Assembly: GCA_023419055.1 (NCBI GenBank)
Contig: JAEZYO010001072.1
Span: forward strand, 1 to 8,553
Length of the DNA stretch: 8,553 nucleotides
Direction of reading: 5' to 3'
DNA from: Pseudomonadota bacterium
GTDB lineage: Bacteria > Myxococcota > Polyangia > Polyangiales > Polyangiaceae
Shown here: positions 8,349 to 8,553 of the stretch, piece by piece
Layout: each line of letters begins with the position of its first letter
How positions within the stretch are numbered: the first letter of the stretch is position 1
Notes under the pieces: generated by a model
Seen by the model: only the letters and a program-made list of their open reading frames with translations
The model's database searches: none
Told to the model about the DNA's origin: nothing
Made by a program: the position numbers and the translations under genes

Positions 8349-8553
8349 GCGCTTCAGCCGTCGCCGACCGCTACGCGCGCGCCATCTTCGAGCTCGGGGT
8401 CGAAGGTGGGTCGCTCGCTCCGCTCACGGAGCAGATCGGAAAGTTCGCCGAGACGTACGCCGGGAGCCCGGAGCTCCGCGCCGTCCTGGACAACCCGATC
8501 GTCGAGACCGACAAGCGCGAGGCCGTGCTCAAGGACGTCGCCGGGCGCCTCGG
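8345..8553 (+). CDS. atpH: F1Fo ATP synthase subunit delta, N-terminal part (cut by window edge)
   Basis: The delta (OSCP) subunit joins the top of F1 to the peripheral stalk. ATG at 8345 lies in an ATGA overlap with the atpF stop, with GAGGT (8335-8339) five bases upstream. The visible residues begin MSASAVADRYARAIFELGVE and continue through PELRAVLDNPIVETDKREAVL. The 'RYAxAxFELg' start and the 'L.NPiv....K..vL' stretch are the hallmarks of the N-terminal helical domain. The frame runs off the right edge after 69 codons. Genes atpA, atpG, atpD and atpC would be expected next but are outside the window. Confidence 0.95.
   Translation, partial: MSASAVADRYARAIFELGVEGGSLAPLTEQIGKFAETYAGSPELRAVLDNPIVETDKREAVLKDVAGRL

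Overview
The window looks like chromosomal DNA from a high-GC deltaproteobacterium-type organism, most probably a myxobacterium (Myxococcota, perhaps the Polyangiales). This is an inference from very GC-rich codon use, a REC-like/DUF4388/J-like fusion protein of a style common in that group, an NRPS with a TubC-type docking partner, and an ATP synthase cluster with tandem b' and b genes. No 16S or other taxonomic marker is present.

Left part (1-3303, minus strand): the edge of a modular biosynthetic gene cluster. A one-module NRPS (C-A-T, 1073 aa) is followed by the first 28 codons of the next assembly-line gene. The two share a GTGA overlap. The next protein opens with what reads as a TubC-type beta-hairpin docking domain, so the window shows an inter-protein hand-over point. 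The A-domain specificity code reads DIPQVAGIYK, which I do not recognise.

Middle part (3304-6498, minus strand): a 219-bp gap with no convincing gene, then three genes, given here in transcription order. These are a 49-aa TatA-like single-span membrane protein (6498 to 6349), a 797-aa protein with a degenerate receiver domain, a long Pro/Gly-rich linker, a DUF4388-like domain and a J-like domain lacking HPD (6221 to 3828), and an 89-aa conserved hypothetical (3792 to 3523). The last two are 35 bp apart and probably co-transcribed.

Right part (6587-8553, plus strand): folK (folate biosynthesis), then atpF', atpF and the start of atpH, encoding the peripheral stalk of F1Fo ATP synthase. atpF' and atpF overlap by 1 base and atpF and atpH by 4. 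atpB and atpE are not immediately upstream, so the Fo a and c genes must lie elsewhere. The 88-bp gap at 6499-6586 separates the two divergent transcription directions.

The core-metabolism genes and the NRPS appear functionally unrelated. The cluster boundary probably falls in the 3304-3522 gap. The most unusual items are the docking junction, the unassigned A-domain code, the HPD-less J protein, the tiny TatA-like gene ending over a G8 tract, and a His-rich N-terminus on subunit b.
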